Below, one piece after another: positions 58,401 to 61,650 of a DNA stretch of 64,000 nucleotides. Position 1 is the stretch's first letter, and each line of letters starts with the position of its first letter. The stretch is from Blastobasis lacticolella (taxonomy: Eukaryota > Arthropoda > Insecta > Lepidoptera > Blastobasidae). Where the stretch lies: positions 13,500,563 through 13,564,562 of the forward strand of contig LR990048.1 in NCBI GenBank assembly GCA_905147135.1, written 5' to 3'. A program made the translations under genes and the position numbers. A model generated the notes under the pieces. The model did no database searches. It worked only from the letters and a program-made list of their open reading frames with translations, and was not told the DNA's origin.

Positions 58401-60268
58401 CAGCTGTTTCATACAATTTGGTAGAATTTTAAATTTTGTGTGAAACAGCTGATTTGAGATTTTTCGCGATTTCAGAGTTGGTGGCATAGTAAAAGTTATT
58501 TGTTATCACTAGCACATGTATCGGCCCCTCAAGTATTATCAATTTGAGTCCACCCAGTATATTTATAAATATATAGATTAGTAATATTGGTAATTCGTAC
58601 ATATTTTATATCAGAATTAGTAGACGGTGCTTATTGCTTATCGTATTGTGTTTCGTAAATTCATGTAAAACATATCGCGTTCCACAGAATTATCGGGACG
58701 TTGCTGAGACGGTATAGTAACTTTAGAAACAACAGCGATAATTATATTGCAATACCTATAGTTTTGATAAACTAGGTCGCTACATTTTAACAGTCAGCTA
58801 AGTAATAATATAACTACTCGCAAAAATTAACATGTTACTTAGCTACTTATTTATAATAGTCTATAATGCAATTATTAGTAACCTATATTATTGAAGGACA
58901 CGCACAGAACGCAATAAAGTAGCTGTCGCTATAAAGTAGCTTAACAGTCCAAGGTGCGAACGTAATACCTATACCTACTATGACCCCTATGGCCAGCACG
59001 GGGGTAGAATTCCACCTGAATCAATGGATTATTTTAAAGCCACAAATCGTAAGCCGATGCACGTCTGAGAATGAACACAACACATGCGAGATGTAACCAT
59101 ATGTGACTTGAATTGGGAGAAGTCCGATTAGTTCCATACTATAGGTATGATGATAGCTATGAGATAATTTTATTGGCAATTTATTTTTCTTTTTCCAGTA
59201 ATGATAAAATATCGATTTGTTTTTCCATTTCTTTTTATTGTATTTATGTATGACCTCCAAGTCACTTGTGCTGAGACGGTCACACAGGTGAGATGGCGGT
59301 CAAATGCTGGCTAGCCTGATAAAAAAAAATATTATAATATCTAGTTGACAATAATTGTTATTATTTATTATTGTATCCCAGCTTATATAATCACAAAGCA
59401 ATCCTAGGCCACCTATGCGCAGTAACTACCTACGGTACCGTTCGACAGATAGTGATTAACCAAATAACAGCTAAACTCAAACAAGTTGGTAATTGTTAAG
59501 TCGTTAACTATTACTTAGGAAAGGTTTAGAGGTAATTAGAACAATAATGTGTATGATTTATAGCAGCAGGACGCTATCGGTGAGCCGTGCGTTGAATTTT
59601 TGATAAGATAATGCCAATTAAAGGTCAGGTACCTACTTTTCACTGGTGTTAATATATTTAAAAAACGTAATCAAGAAATGGAACTGTGTAAAAATGTTTT
59701 AATTCTATAATAATCAAGTCTGTTACGACTATTTTGTTACCGTATTACAGCAGAATAATTACTTATGGGTACGTGGACCACGTCTTGTGGATATATTAAT
59801 CGAATTTCTGAATGAAACTAACTAACTTTCAATGTTTTGCATCTAAATACCTACTTATCGTATCTAAAACTATTTGCATTTTAATAGATAATATTAATAA
59901 TATAATAAGAGTAATATTGACTTTAAATAAGTCCATTCGCGATTATTCGTGCACATAAACCCGAACGCATTTACCGAAAACTACGCAGTAAACTGAGTCA
60001 AATACATACCCGGAGCACCACCAGCACACAACACTACACAACACAGCACCATCACCCACCTTTTCTGCAGGAACCGCTTCCGGAACTCGATGTAGGCGGA
60101 CCGTCCTTTATCCGCCTCATCGGAGATCTTGACTCGTCCGTGCAGCGGCACTCTGTGTCCGGAGATCCCGTAGTCCATTTGGAGGTCCACGACGAGCATG
60201 AGCGTGAAGAGGACGAGGAACGCGCTCACGGCTAGCGCGAGGCGCTCTTTCAGCTTCATGTTGAGCAT
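16817..60268 (-). CDS. FAM20C-type secretory-pathway Ser/Thr kinase, ten coding exons (gene-level entry)
   Basis: Joined exons (60268-60060, 37666-37424, 34131-34007, 32120-32042, 26836-26744, 22470-22227, 21565-21485, 20480-20368, 19713-19573, 17000-16817) give 1512 nt, a 503-residue protein plus stop. All nine junctions are GT-AG and in phase. FAM20C kinases phosphorylate Ser-x-Glu sites on secreted proteins in the Golgi. Visible: an uncleaved signal anchor (about 10-29), glycine-rich GGTQLKL (197-203), ALFKP with Lys216, [20 protein letters not shown] in exon 5, the Cys-rich insert [10 protein letters not shown] (292-301), GNMDRHH with catalytic-loop Asp388 and LDQG with metal-binding Asp408. 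The Cys insert and NMDRHH separate it from most kinases, and the sequence is closer to FAM20C than to the xylose kinase FAM20B. Drosophila's likely counterpart is CG31145. Intron 1 hosts the bracovirus-like insertion. Confidence 0.93.
17310..17482 (+). repeat. Dispersed repeat, copy 1 of an inverted pair
   Basis: 'ccggtactatcaaaatattt', 'ggatgatgttctttcttac' and 'aacatctttaagcggcgtac' occur in reverse complement at 26149-26329. The pair brackets exons 6 to 9. The family is unrecognised. Confidence 0.65.
17484..17846 (+). repeat. tRNA-headed SINE (family C), near full-length copy
   Basis: The tRNA-like head at 17484-17556 has 'gtcggtggccgagcggttag' (box A-like) and 'ggtcccgggttcgaattcc' (box B-like). 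The body contains 'gatgctcttccggtgaggg', 'ctggtcaggttcccccgg' and 'tcctggatcatggtcaagg', ending in 'accgggacatgaacgcc' and GATGATGAT. This is the best copy of a family also present at 23345-23500, 26905-27060, 32230-32552, 39560-39822, 42245-42425, 51812-52010 and 55350-55572. It is tRNA-derived, not a working tRNA. Confidence 0.85.
17915..18140 (+). repeat. SINE family D copy
   Basis: 'cagcccataacagtcaactg', 'gacttagggccttccccacg' and 'gctgctgcccattttctagc' match the other family D copies listed at 13030-13230. Confidence 0.75.
18141..18975. other. Intron 9 spacer, no gene recognised
   Basis: AT-rich. An RTE-like 3' end may survive near 18600-18650 ('acccagcagtgggcatc'), but it is too decayed to define. 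Confidence 0.4.
18980..19075 (+). repeat. SINE family B 3' fragment
   Basis: 'gaggtcggcaacgcattgc' to 'gaccactttccatcaggtgg', matching the 3' part of the adjacent full copy. The two lie in direct tandem orientation. Confidence 0.7.
19085..19440 (+). repeat. SINE family B, near full-length copy with poly-A tail
   Basis: Runs from 'ggtagggcatagcggggtat' to 'gcccgcttgcctgtttgcc', followed by about 28 A residues (19411-19438). It shows what the LINE-split copy at 6140-6256 plus 11526-11737 looked like before insertion. Confidence 0.85.
19573..19713 (-). CDS. Kinase exon 9 (residues 396/397-442), metal-binding Asp
   Basis: Acceptor CTTCCCCAG before 19713, donor AA|GTCAGT after 19573. Encodes [18 protein letters not shown], then [14 protein letters not shown]. 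Asp408 in LDQG is the FAM20 equivalent of the DFG aspartate, 20 residues after Asp388 of GNMDRHH. The usual FAM20C form at this place is LDNG, so Asn is replaced by Gln here. Confidence 0.93.
19840..19965 (+). repeat. SINE 3'-end fragment
   Basis: 'ctaccaagctggcaaccag', 'gcctgcctgatgtatgaatt' and 'ttaccatcaggtgggctg' form a tail related to other CATCAGGTGG-ending elements in the window. Confidence 0.5.
20368..20480 (-). CDS. Kinase exon 8 (residues 359-395/396), catalytic loop
   Basis: Acceptor TGTCTGTAG before 20480, donor AA|GTGAGT after 20368. Encodes [17 protein letters not shown] and [11 protein letters not shown], the diagnostic FAM20 catalytic loop with Asp388. The motif is complete. 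Confidence 0.95.
20543..20769. mobile_element. Palindromic MITE (family P), copy 1
   Basis: Two arms of about 100 bp. The left contains 'tgcgcttaatacacatgcct' and 'aataaggtccatttttgtat'. The right contains 'atacaaaaatggaccttatt' and 'aggcatgtgtaataagcgca'. They fold into an almost perfect hairpin with a loop of about 30 nt. A diverged sister copy lies at 22845-23073. Confidence 0.85.
20770..21484. other. Intron 7 remainder, no gene recognised
   Basis: AT-rich intron sequence between the MITE and exon 7. No coding signal. Confidence 0.4.
21485..21565 (-). CDS. Kinase exon 7 (residues 332-358)
   Basis: Acceptor CATGTGCAG before 21565, donor ACG|GTAAGT after 21485. 81 nt, phase 0 on both sides. 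Encodes [20 protein letters not shown] and SSDYCDT, the family's [18 protein letters not shown] block. Confidence 0.92.
21940..22025. repeat. Degenerate CCCTA/CTCTA low-complexity tract
   Basis: A pyrimidine-rich run with repeated 'ctaccctac' and 'ctctaccctac' units lies in intron 6. It is not a clean TTAGG/CCTAA insect telomere array. Confidence 0.6.
22227..22470 (-). CDS. Kinase exon 6 (residues 250/251-331), Cys-rich insert
   Basis: Acceptor CTGCTCACAG before 22470, donor AAG|GTATCA after 22227. Encodes [20 protein letters not shown], then [20 protein letters not shown] and EGSFAAFLP. Cys292, 297, 301 and 308 are the conserved disulfide cysteines of the FAM20 kinase lobe. NMT at 266-268 is a possible N-glycosylation site. 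Confidence 0.95.
22660..22720 (+). repeat. RTE-like 3' tail relic
   Basis: 'ggcgcaagtccatcagtgg' then 'gacgatgatgatttgat', resembling the end of an RTE LINE with a GATGAT tail. Very short. Confidence 0.4.
22845..23073. mobile_element. Palindromic MITE (family P), copy 2
   Basis: The same ends ('tatgcgcttatgtaattg' and 'tcaaatgtaataagcgca') and internal 'gctcatagaataaggtcca' as copy 1 at 20543-20769. It is more diverged, with arms no longer a perfect hairpin. The two copies lie about 2.3 kb apart, on either side of exons 7 and 6. Confidence 0.75.
23345..23500 (+). repeat. SINE family C 3' fragment, nested in the TIR element
   Basis: 'caatctggtcaggttccc', 'tcctggatcatggtcaagg' and 'gcacaaccgggacattaacg' match the copy at 17484-17846. 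Its position inside the TIR element shows it arrived later. Confidence 0.8.
24925..24998 (-). repeat. SINE family A tail fragment
   Basis: 'ggacaaattcacacagcgcc' and 'atctagccgcaaactaagc' match the body end of the copy at 4170-4415, in the same orientation. Confidence 0.65.
25492..26148. other. Intron 5 spacer, no gene recognised
   Basis: AT-rich intron sequence without recognised repeats or coding signal. Confidence 0.4.
26149..26329 (-). repeat. Dispersed repeat, copy 2 of an inverted pair
   Basis: Reverse-complement relative of 17310-17482 ('gtacaccgcttaaagatgtt', 'gaaagaacatcatccaaaaa', 'aaatattttgatagtaccgg'). Confidence 0.65.
26400..26510 (+). repeat. Fragment related to the GTACCAAAA TIR element
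   Basis: 'caggtttcaagaacaactct' and the following 'gactgtcgtatagctta' resemble 'tggtttcaagaacaactct' and 'gtcatacctgtagctta' at 53670-53710. Probably the same DNA-transposon family, but too short to be sure. Confidence 0.4.
26744..26836 (-). CDS. Kinase exon 5 (residues 219/220-249/250)
   Basis: Acceptor TGGTCGCCAG before 26836, donor AG|GTATGT after 26744. Encodes [19 protein letters not shown] and [11 protein letters not shown], the strongly conserved FAM20 block with the Glu of the N-lobe salt bridge. Confidence 0.94.
26905..27060 (+). repeat. SINE family C 5' remnant
   Basis: 'gggttcgagtcgtaagcgaa' is a box-B-like head relic. 'gctcttacagcgagggaaaa' and 'catcgtgatgaaacc' match the family C body. 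The 3' half is lost. Confidence 0.55.
27061..32041. other. Intron 4 (most of it), no gene recognised
   Basis: Nearly 5 kb with no recognisable coding frame on either strand. A short SINE-like tail lies at 28145-28195. A more GC-balanced stretch at 28980-29150 ('ttagccgccggtcatgtg') and another near 29560-29650 stand out against the AT background and could be regulatory or old repeats. Confidence 0.45.
32042..32120 (-). CDS. Kinase exon 4 (residues 193-218/219), glycine-rich loop and ALFKP lysine
   Basis: Acceptor CTTTGACAG before 32120, donor AG|GTAAGT after 32042. Encodes [19 protein letters not shown] and [15 protein letters not shown] forms the nucleotide-binding loop, and Lys216 lies in the family's ALFKP segment. 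Confidence 0.93.
32138..32198 (+). repeat. 21-bp tandem repeat beside the exon 4 acceptor
   Basis: Three imperfect units of 'acaccacaacaaggaacta', 18-78 nt upstream (minus strand) of the exon 4 acceptor. It overlaps where the branch point and polypyrimidine tract would sit. Confidence 0.7.
32230..32552 (-). repeat. SINE family C, near full-length minus-strand copy
   Basis: On minus it runs from a tRNA-like head (plus 'gggattcgaaccctctacc') through the family body to the end (plus 'ggcgttaatgtcccggttg'). It is oriented like the kinase gene. Confidence 0.85.
32553..34006. other. Intron 3 remainder, no gene recognised
   Basis: AT-rich, with no recognised repeat or coding signal. Confidence 0.4.
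34007..34131 (-). CDS. Kinase exon 3 (residues 151-192/193)
   Basis: Acceptor TCCATCCAG before 34131, donor CTG|GTGAGT after 34007. Encodes [20 protein letters not shown] and [14 protein letters not shown]. This is the helical N-terminal segment leading into the kinase fold. NAS at 153-155 is a possible N-glycosylation site. Confidence 0.88.
34370..34585 (+). repeat. RTE/SINE-like 3' end with GATGATGAT tail
   Basis: 'ggttgtgcgggtcggatgg' and 'cttccagaagtcgggattg' followed by 'aggatgatgatgacaaagg'. A GAT-repeat tail after a GC-balanced segment is characteristic of RTE-mobilised repeats. Family not identified. Confidence 0.4.
34586..37285. other. Intron 2 remainder; two GC-rich islands, no gene recognised
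   Basis: Most is AT-rich. Two islands (about 35060-35200 and 35920-36240) are GC-rich with CpG-containing runs ('gcggacgcgcggcggcggc', 'ggcagctggcgccgcgcgc'), unlike the rest of the intron. No conserved protein is apparent in their frames. They could be enhancers, an alternative promoter, or transposon remains. Confidence 0.4.
37290..37390 (+). repeat. SINE family B 3' fragment next to the exon 2 donor
   Basis: 'gctgatgtccataggcggcg' and 'cattttccatcaggtggccc' match the family B tail. It starts only about 30 nt into intron 2 from the donor. Confidence 0.7.
37424..37666 (-). CDS. Kinase exon 2 (residues 70/71-150/151)
   Basis: Acceptor TTTTGTCCACAG before 37666, donor CCGAG|GTGTGT after 37424. 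Encodes a linker [11 protein letters not shown] with two possible N-glycosylation sites, then [18 protein letters not shown] and [17 protein letters not shown]. This luminal stem is less conserved than the kinase lobe, but it is in phase with both neighbours. Confidence 0.85.
37736..38066 (+). repeat. Degraded dispersed element ending 'gacgaagtcacgggcaaaag'
   Basis: Starts 'tgtaaatgcgaaagttgtt' and ends 'cgcagacgaagtcacgggc', the paired ends of a very common lepidopteran non-autonomous repeat. Related relics appear near 57690-57860 and 55640-55760. Superfamily not assigned here. Confidence 0.5.
38090..38310. repeat. Unclassified GC-balanced repeat with internal inverted segment
   Basis: 'ctaattggcaacggtcg' and 'cgaccgttggcaactagg' are inverted complements 60-70 bp apart within a GC-balanced block. 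Likely a foldback or SINE remnant. Confidence 0.4.
38311..39545. other. Intron 1 spacer, no gene recognised
   Basis: AT-rich, without recognisable coding frame. Confidence 0.4.
39560..39822 (+). repeat. SINE family C copy (5' end lost)
   Basis: 'atgtaccgatgactctttt', 'gctcttacggtgagggaaaa', 'tcctggattatggtcaagg' and 'accgggacattattaaa' follow the family C order. Confidence 0.8.
40285..40505 (+). pseudogene. Non-LTR retrotransposon ORF2 C-terminal fragment with SINE-like tail
   Basis: One frame reads [19 protein letters not shown], then [13 protein letters not shown], the common C-terminal end of a lepidopteran non-LTR reverse transcriptase. It is followed by 'gtgactgcttaccatcaggc', the tail shared with 12226-12295. 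This links that tail to a LINE. Truncated at the 5' end. Confidence 0.65.
40506..42240. other. Intron 1 spacer, no gene recognised
   Basis: Contains a GC-balanced stretch (about 41330-41640) with short open frames (41291-41491, 41496-41738). A T-rich 'aaaatcaaaatttctttatt' block before it looks like a mobile-element tail. No domain recognised. Confidence 0.4.
42245..42425 (+). repeat. SINE family C fragment; last recognised host repeat left of the bracovirus-like genes
   Basis: 'cattctggtcaggttcccc' and 'tcgtggattatggtcaagg' match family C. A short internal tandem (about 17 bp, 'ttgtaattacctgaa' three times) lies at 42315-42360. It gives an outer left limit for the foreign insertion. Confidence 0.75.
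42430..44680. other. Left flank of the bracovirus-like genes, AT-rich, no gene recognised
   Basis: Very AT-rich, with no host SINE or MITE recognised in 2.2 kb, in contrast to the rest of the intron. Short frames such as 43669-43902 are not recognisable. Part may be foreign non-coding DNA, which is abundant in bracovirus segments. The junction could not be placed by eye. Confidence 0.4.
44691..45575 (-). CDS. Bracovirus-type protein tyrosine phosphatase (PTP), intronless
   Basis: 294 residues, one classical PTP domain filling the protein, with no signal peptide or membrane segment. Bracovirus PTPs are made in parasitised caterpillars and are thought to disturb haemocyte behaviour and host signalling. 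Seen: pTyr loop KNRY (50-53), [11 protein letters not shown] (74-84), [12 protein letters not shown] (94-105), TDWPH (183-187) and the P-loop [10 protein letters not shown] (226-235) with nucleophile Cys227 and Arg233. Oddities: the general-acid Asp of WPD is His, and the Q-loop ([10 protein letters not shown]) lacks both usual glutamines, so activity may be poor. Single exon, small size and motif set fit bracovirus PTPs rather than multi-exon insect PTPs. It is in the same strand as the host kinase gene and divergent from the ankyrin gene. The frame is uninterrupted. Confidence 0.88.
   Translation of the reverse strand: MGGISTKKESGVSYNEERIIKILEQEQRRILDEKVEYSCSISMKEENILKNRYWFLPCFDHNRVILPAENGESDYINANHVNGYKTRGKYLCCQGPLQSTAEDFWKMVFGYQSRVIVMLTKTHEEEQEVCYQYWDPKKGRTVWFGDFIIETKKVKTFCDHIVTKLRMTDDSGDSLDLTHFTYTDWPHKSVPQSRSNFLNFVLKVRKAQAHVEFDNKSSNFPPMVVHCSAGLNRTGAFCALDISISRYNESSTIDLATVVRDLRKQRNNCLSLSTYYVFCYLTILEYVKLASKKA
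45636..45668 (-). promoter_or_regulatory. Candidate core promoter of the PTP gene
   Basis: On minus, TATAAAT starts at 45668 and an arthropod-type initiator TTCAGT has its A at 45636, a spacing of 32 nt. This would give a 60-nt 5' leader before the ATG at 45575. Pattern match only. Confidence 0.5.
45670..46420. other. Divergent intergenic region between PTP and ankyrin genes
   Basis: About 750 bp of AT-rich DNA between two outward-facing candidate promoters. No coding frame of note (46094-46330 is low complexity). No host SINE is recognised within it. Confidence 0.5.
46421..46450 (+). promoter_or_regulatory. Candidate core promoter of the ankyrin gene
   Basis: TATATAAG starts at 46421 and a CAGT initiator has its A at 46447, a spacing of 26 nt. 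The leader to the ATG at 46499 would be about 52 nt. Pattern match only, but spacing is canonical. Confidence 0.55.
46499..47032 (+). CDS. Bracovirus-type ankyrin-repeat protein (IkB-like, 'vankyrin'), intronless
   Basis: 177 residues with about four ankyrin repeats: [14 protein letters not shown] (21-34, first and weak), [12 protein letters not shown] (54-65), [12 protein letters not shown] (91-102) and [11 protein letters not shown] (124-134). Polydnavirus vankyrins resemble IkB but lack its N-terminal phosphorylation/degradation sites and C-terminal PEST region. They can hold NF-kB factors inactive and dampen insect immunity. Here too no DSGxxS-type degron is seen and the C-terminus is short (to residue 177). 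Start: the ATG at 46499. The frame is open upstream to 46454 but has no ATG there, and that would sit on the putative start site. Intact frame, own TATA box, and divergent from the PTP gene support a shared origin. Confidence 0.86.
   Translation: MDSDKLNDTFGPDPTSRNYTIFHLIAKSDCHDILDRIYNHSGDKDFQHILKLKDDDGNTCLHTVVRCRSGSDADDMISLMVAMGADLNAQDNAGDTVLHKAVKKGDHKLVEGLVEMHADKDINNEDGLTAYQIAEQNNDEEIMKMLIMKIEENNSSGCLVSPFNLSEILGFLSNSTD
47336..47344 (+). terminator. Candidate poly-A signal after the ankyrin gene
   Basis: AAATAAAAC about 305 nt after the stop codon at 47032. Other A-rich sites exist nearby, so this is only a candidate. Confidence 0.3.
47345..48665. other. Right flank of the bracovirus-like genes, very AT-rich, no gene recognised
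   Basis: About 1.3 kb with no host repeat and no recognisable frame up to the RTE fragment. A minus-strand frame at 48158-48352 shows no domain. Composition is similar to the left flank at 42430-44680. It may belong to the same foreign segment. Confidence 0.4.
48670..49685 (+). mobile_element. 5'-truncated RTE-type LINE with a long open reverse-transcriptase frame
   Basis: The frame from about 48672 reads [15 protein letters not shown], then [30 protein letters not shown] (catalytic Asp pair at about 48910-48915), YTYLGQIV and the lepidopteran RTE end [10 protein letters not shown], stopping at 49669-49671. A short GATATGATGA tail follows. It lacks the endonuclease and first RT motifs, so it is dead on arrival, yet about 1 kb of frame is unbroken, indicating a young insertion. 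The first ATG is at 48727, but no protein is expected. Its relatives include 14686-15012. No clear target duplication was found. Confidence 0.85.
49686..50520. other. AT-rich spacer right of the RTE, no gene recognised
   Basis: Compositionally like the sequence left of the RTE and free of recognised host SINEs. It may be the far part of the foreign segment or ordinary intron. Confidence 0.35.
50525..50735 (-). repeat. SINE family B, minus-strand copy; first host repeat right of the bracovirus-like region
   Basis: Plus-strand 'gtcatacggtaggcaaaacc', 'gtggtcaccgctgccgatag' and 'cataacacgttgttctggta' are the reverse complement of the family B body. It gives an outer right limit for the foreign insertion. 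Confidence 0.8.
50736..51810. other. Intron 1 spacer, no gene recognised
   Basis: AT-rich. No recognised repeat or frame. Confidence 0.4.
51812..52010 (-). repeat. SINE family C 3' part, minus-strand copy
   Basis: 'ggcgttaatgttccggttg', 'ccatgatccaggatttgac' and 'aggggaacctgaccagtttg' are the reverse complement of the family C body end. Confidence 0.8.
52011..53478. other. Intron 1 spacer with possible LINE scraps
   Basis: A decayed LINE C-terminal scrap may lie at 52470-52520 ([13 protein letters not shown], compare 40341-40420). The GC-balanced piece at 52060-52220 is a likely repeat of unknown family. No gene. Confidence 0.35.
53479..54042. mobile_element. TIR DNA element (GTACCAAAA family) carrying a nested SINE
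   Basis: The left end 'gtaccaaaaaatgtagaaag' then 'tgccggcc', and the right end 'ggccggcacttttaacttt' then 'tggtac', form imperfect inverted repeats. The interior is non-coding. A family D SINE occupies about 53715-53950, so the element was there first. Confidence 0.65.
53715..53950 (+). repeat. SINE family D copy nested in the GTACCAAAA element
   Basis: 'cagcccataacagtccactg' and 'gttattgccaaaatgtccat' match the family D order seen at 17915-18140. Confidence 0.75.
54331..54685. repeat. Tandem repeat, 142-145 bp unit, about 2.5 copies
   Basis: Units start with TCAAAATCGG at 54331, 54473 and 54618. Each contains 'cagtttcgagaaaaaagcat' or a close variant, and the first two also contain 'gtattctttgaaccagcagc'. 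The copies differ by substitutions and small indels. No frame is shared. Confidence 0.85.
54686..55345. other. Intron 1 spacer with a short RTE-like scrap
   Basis: 'agatggagtgacgatatgcg' and 'atgctgatgatgatgatg' (55250-55310) look like a decayed RTE end with its GAT tail. The stretch 55010-55215 resembles a common dispersed repeat ('ataatgtagctttctatggg'). Confidence 0.4.
55350..55572 (+). repeat. SINE family C copy with internal deletion
   Basis: tRNA-like head ('ggtggcctagtgtgggggtc', 'gaggtcccaggttctaatc') followed by a shortened body and 'gtacaaccgggacattgacg', then GATGATTAT. Confidence 0.75.
55573..56260. other. Intron 1 spacer, no gene recognised
   Basis: Contains the end of a common repeat ('ttatttataatattagtat', 55730-55755). 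The minus-strand frame at 55855-56223 is not recognisable. Confidence 0.4.
56264..56470. mobile_element. Foldback MITE with about 65-bp terminal inverted repeats
   Basis: The left arm starts 'ttggcttgagccgaccaacc' and the right arm ends 'ggttggtcggctccagccaa'. The arms also share 'cgtcagttgcagttga' and 'aatccttac' in inverted form. The roughly 75-bp centre is GC-rich. No coding content. Confidence 0.8.
56471..58350. other. Intron 1 spacer with decayed repeats, no gene recognised
   Basis: 'ccggctacttttccgggac' and 'gatgacactcgggaaaaatg' (57760-57815) belong to a common lepidopteran repeat related to 37736-38066. 57570-57640 may be a scrap of SINE family D. No coding frame. Confidence 0.4.
58354..58503. 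mobile_element. Foldback MITE, near-perfect hairpin
   Basis: The left arm contains 'gccaactctgaaatcgcga' and 'aatcagctgtttcataca'. The right arm contains 'tgtgaaacagctgattt' and 'tcgcgatttcagagttgg'. The loop is only about 20 bp. No coding content. Confidence 0.8.
58504..60059. other. 5' end of intron 1, no gene recognised
   Basis: AT-rich, with one SINE-like tail at 59285-59330 ('gagatggcggtcaaatgctg'). First-intron regulatory elements are possible, but none is identifiable by eye. Confidence 0.4.
60060..60268 (-). CDS. Kinase exon 1: start codon and signal anchor (residues 1-69/70)
   Basis: Encodes [20 protein letters not shown] then [14 protein letters not shown], a type II signal anchor with basic residues before it. 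[10 protein letters not shown] ends the exon at donor AAAAG|GTGGGT. Two in-frame ATGs (60268 and 60259) could start it. The second has the MKLK context seen in FAM20 proteins. It is GC-rich. The longer minus-strand frame at 60117-60353 is an out-of-frame shadow. Confidence 0.88.
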
Positions 60269-60312
60269 GGTGCGCGCGGTGTGGGTGCGCGGCGGGCCGC
60301 CACTGCGCGCAT
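60256..60312 (-). promoter_or_regulatory. Upstream ORF overlapping the kinase start
   Basis: An ATG at 60312-60310 opens an 18-codon frame in a different phase from the CDS. It passes the first kinase ATG (60268) and stops at TGA 60258-60256, which overlaps the second kinase ATG (60259) as ATGA. It would suppress the first start and could allow reinitiation at the second. Confidence 0.5.
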
Positions 60313-60404
60313 GGTCCGGCGCGGGCGTCGGCGAGCGCTTTTCGCGCGCGCAAGTCGCGCCGCGCCGCCGCCGCCGCCAGCGCGCGCGGGCCCAGACGCG
60401 GAGC
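60269..60404 (-). other. GC-rich 5' UTR of the kinase gene, with a likely splice acceptor at its start
   Basis: A CpG-dense leader of about 136 nt. Just upstream (minus sense) a pyrimidine-rich run 'acccctccctccgcccgcag' ends at 60405 in a strong-looking acceptor. The leader therefore probably starts as an internal exon, with a further non-coding first exon at higher coordinates. Confidence 0.5.
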
Positions 60405-61360
60405 CTGCGGGCGGAGGGAGGGGTTACGGGTTGCTTTTTTGGTTGTAAGTGTGTGTGAAGTTGTAGGTGGTAGGGTTGATTGGTGAAAGTTTTGGTATCT
60501 ATTATAGCTATTTAAAAATACTAAAAATTATAAATATTTTTGGTTTTTTTTTGTATGTTGAATGTGTATTCTACGCGTGAATGCGTGTGAATAAAAAAGG
60601 GATACATACAATCAAGAATTTAGATAAGCTGTAAGTCTTCAAAATAAAATATTGTAAAAATGTCAAGGTTAGATGCAAAAGCTAAACACAGAAACTGTCC
60701 GCCCGATTAAAGATAATTGTTAGCTTAGTTTACTTAGATTTAATTAGGGATGTAGGTAACTAAAGTTTCATAACTTTTTGTCTTTTTAAAAGTACTGAAT
60801 GTGGGGATGGTTACTCGTAAATATGTTGGTTCGGTTTAATCGCCTACCTATTTTGTTTAATTAAAATAATATTTAAATCTTACCTAAGTACCAATAACAT
60901 AAAATTTAAAAAGAAAAAACCTTTTTTTTTTCAATTTTATTCTGCGTTTTATGTAGCAACACCGGAAGGATGTAGTATTCTGTGACAGAATTCGAATGCC
61001 GCCGACAATGCGACATGGATAAGAAGCAACGTGACGGAAAAAGAAACGAACACGTCCCGATTATGAAATAAGAATAATGATGTTTCGGAAAAGGACCTAG
61101 CGCCCTTCATTAGCAGGCCTTCAAGAACCTAGCTAATTCTTTCATGGAATTATGATTCTTGTCAAATATGTCAACACCAAAGCCAGTACCAAAGTTAGAC
61201 AATATAAACCTACTAATTTTAAATGGTGTACAATAACGAAGACGGCTTAATAAGGTGATAAGGACTACTCAACAGCATCGAGTTATATTTCCTCTATATA
61301 TTTTAATATTGCCCGTAAAATAAATTTAGTATGCTAATTTTTCCGCAATCTGTTAAAGTA
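60405..61360. other. Upstream of the first coding exon, no gene recognised
   Basis: AT-rich. Probably intron 0 or promoter-distal sequence. No TATA box or further exon could be supported. Confidence 0.35.
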
Positions 61361-61364
61361 ACCT

Positions 61365-61490
61365 CCAGTCGTGGTACCCCTTTACTGCGATCTCCAACCC
61401 GCTTGCCAAGCGTGGAAATTATGGCAATAACATTCCCTCTCCTGAGACAGGCCCTTAGTCCTGCTGTGAACTGTTATGGACTGTGATGAC
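61365..61490 (-). repeat. SINE family D, minus-strand fragment
   Basis: 'gcgatctccaacccgcttgc' and 'gtcctgctgtgaactgttat' are the reverse complement of the family D body seen at 17915-18140. Confidence 0.7.
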
Positions 61491-61650
61491 GATGGAAGTA
61501 CAATTTAGCTTCAAGAAAGTCTGTGCCAACTATTTTCAGCCGCATAAAAACTCATTGTTGATAAAACTCTTCGTTGGTCCTAAAACACTGTAGAGATTTA
61601 TGAGTATTACGGTATTACCCGATCAAATTAAAAATGCATGTTCAGTGAGG

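Noticed and set aside
60117..60353. 78-codon Arg/Ala-rich minus-strand frame
   Set aside because: Shadow of the GC-rich kinase exon 1 and leader.
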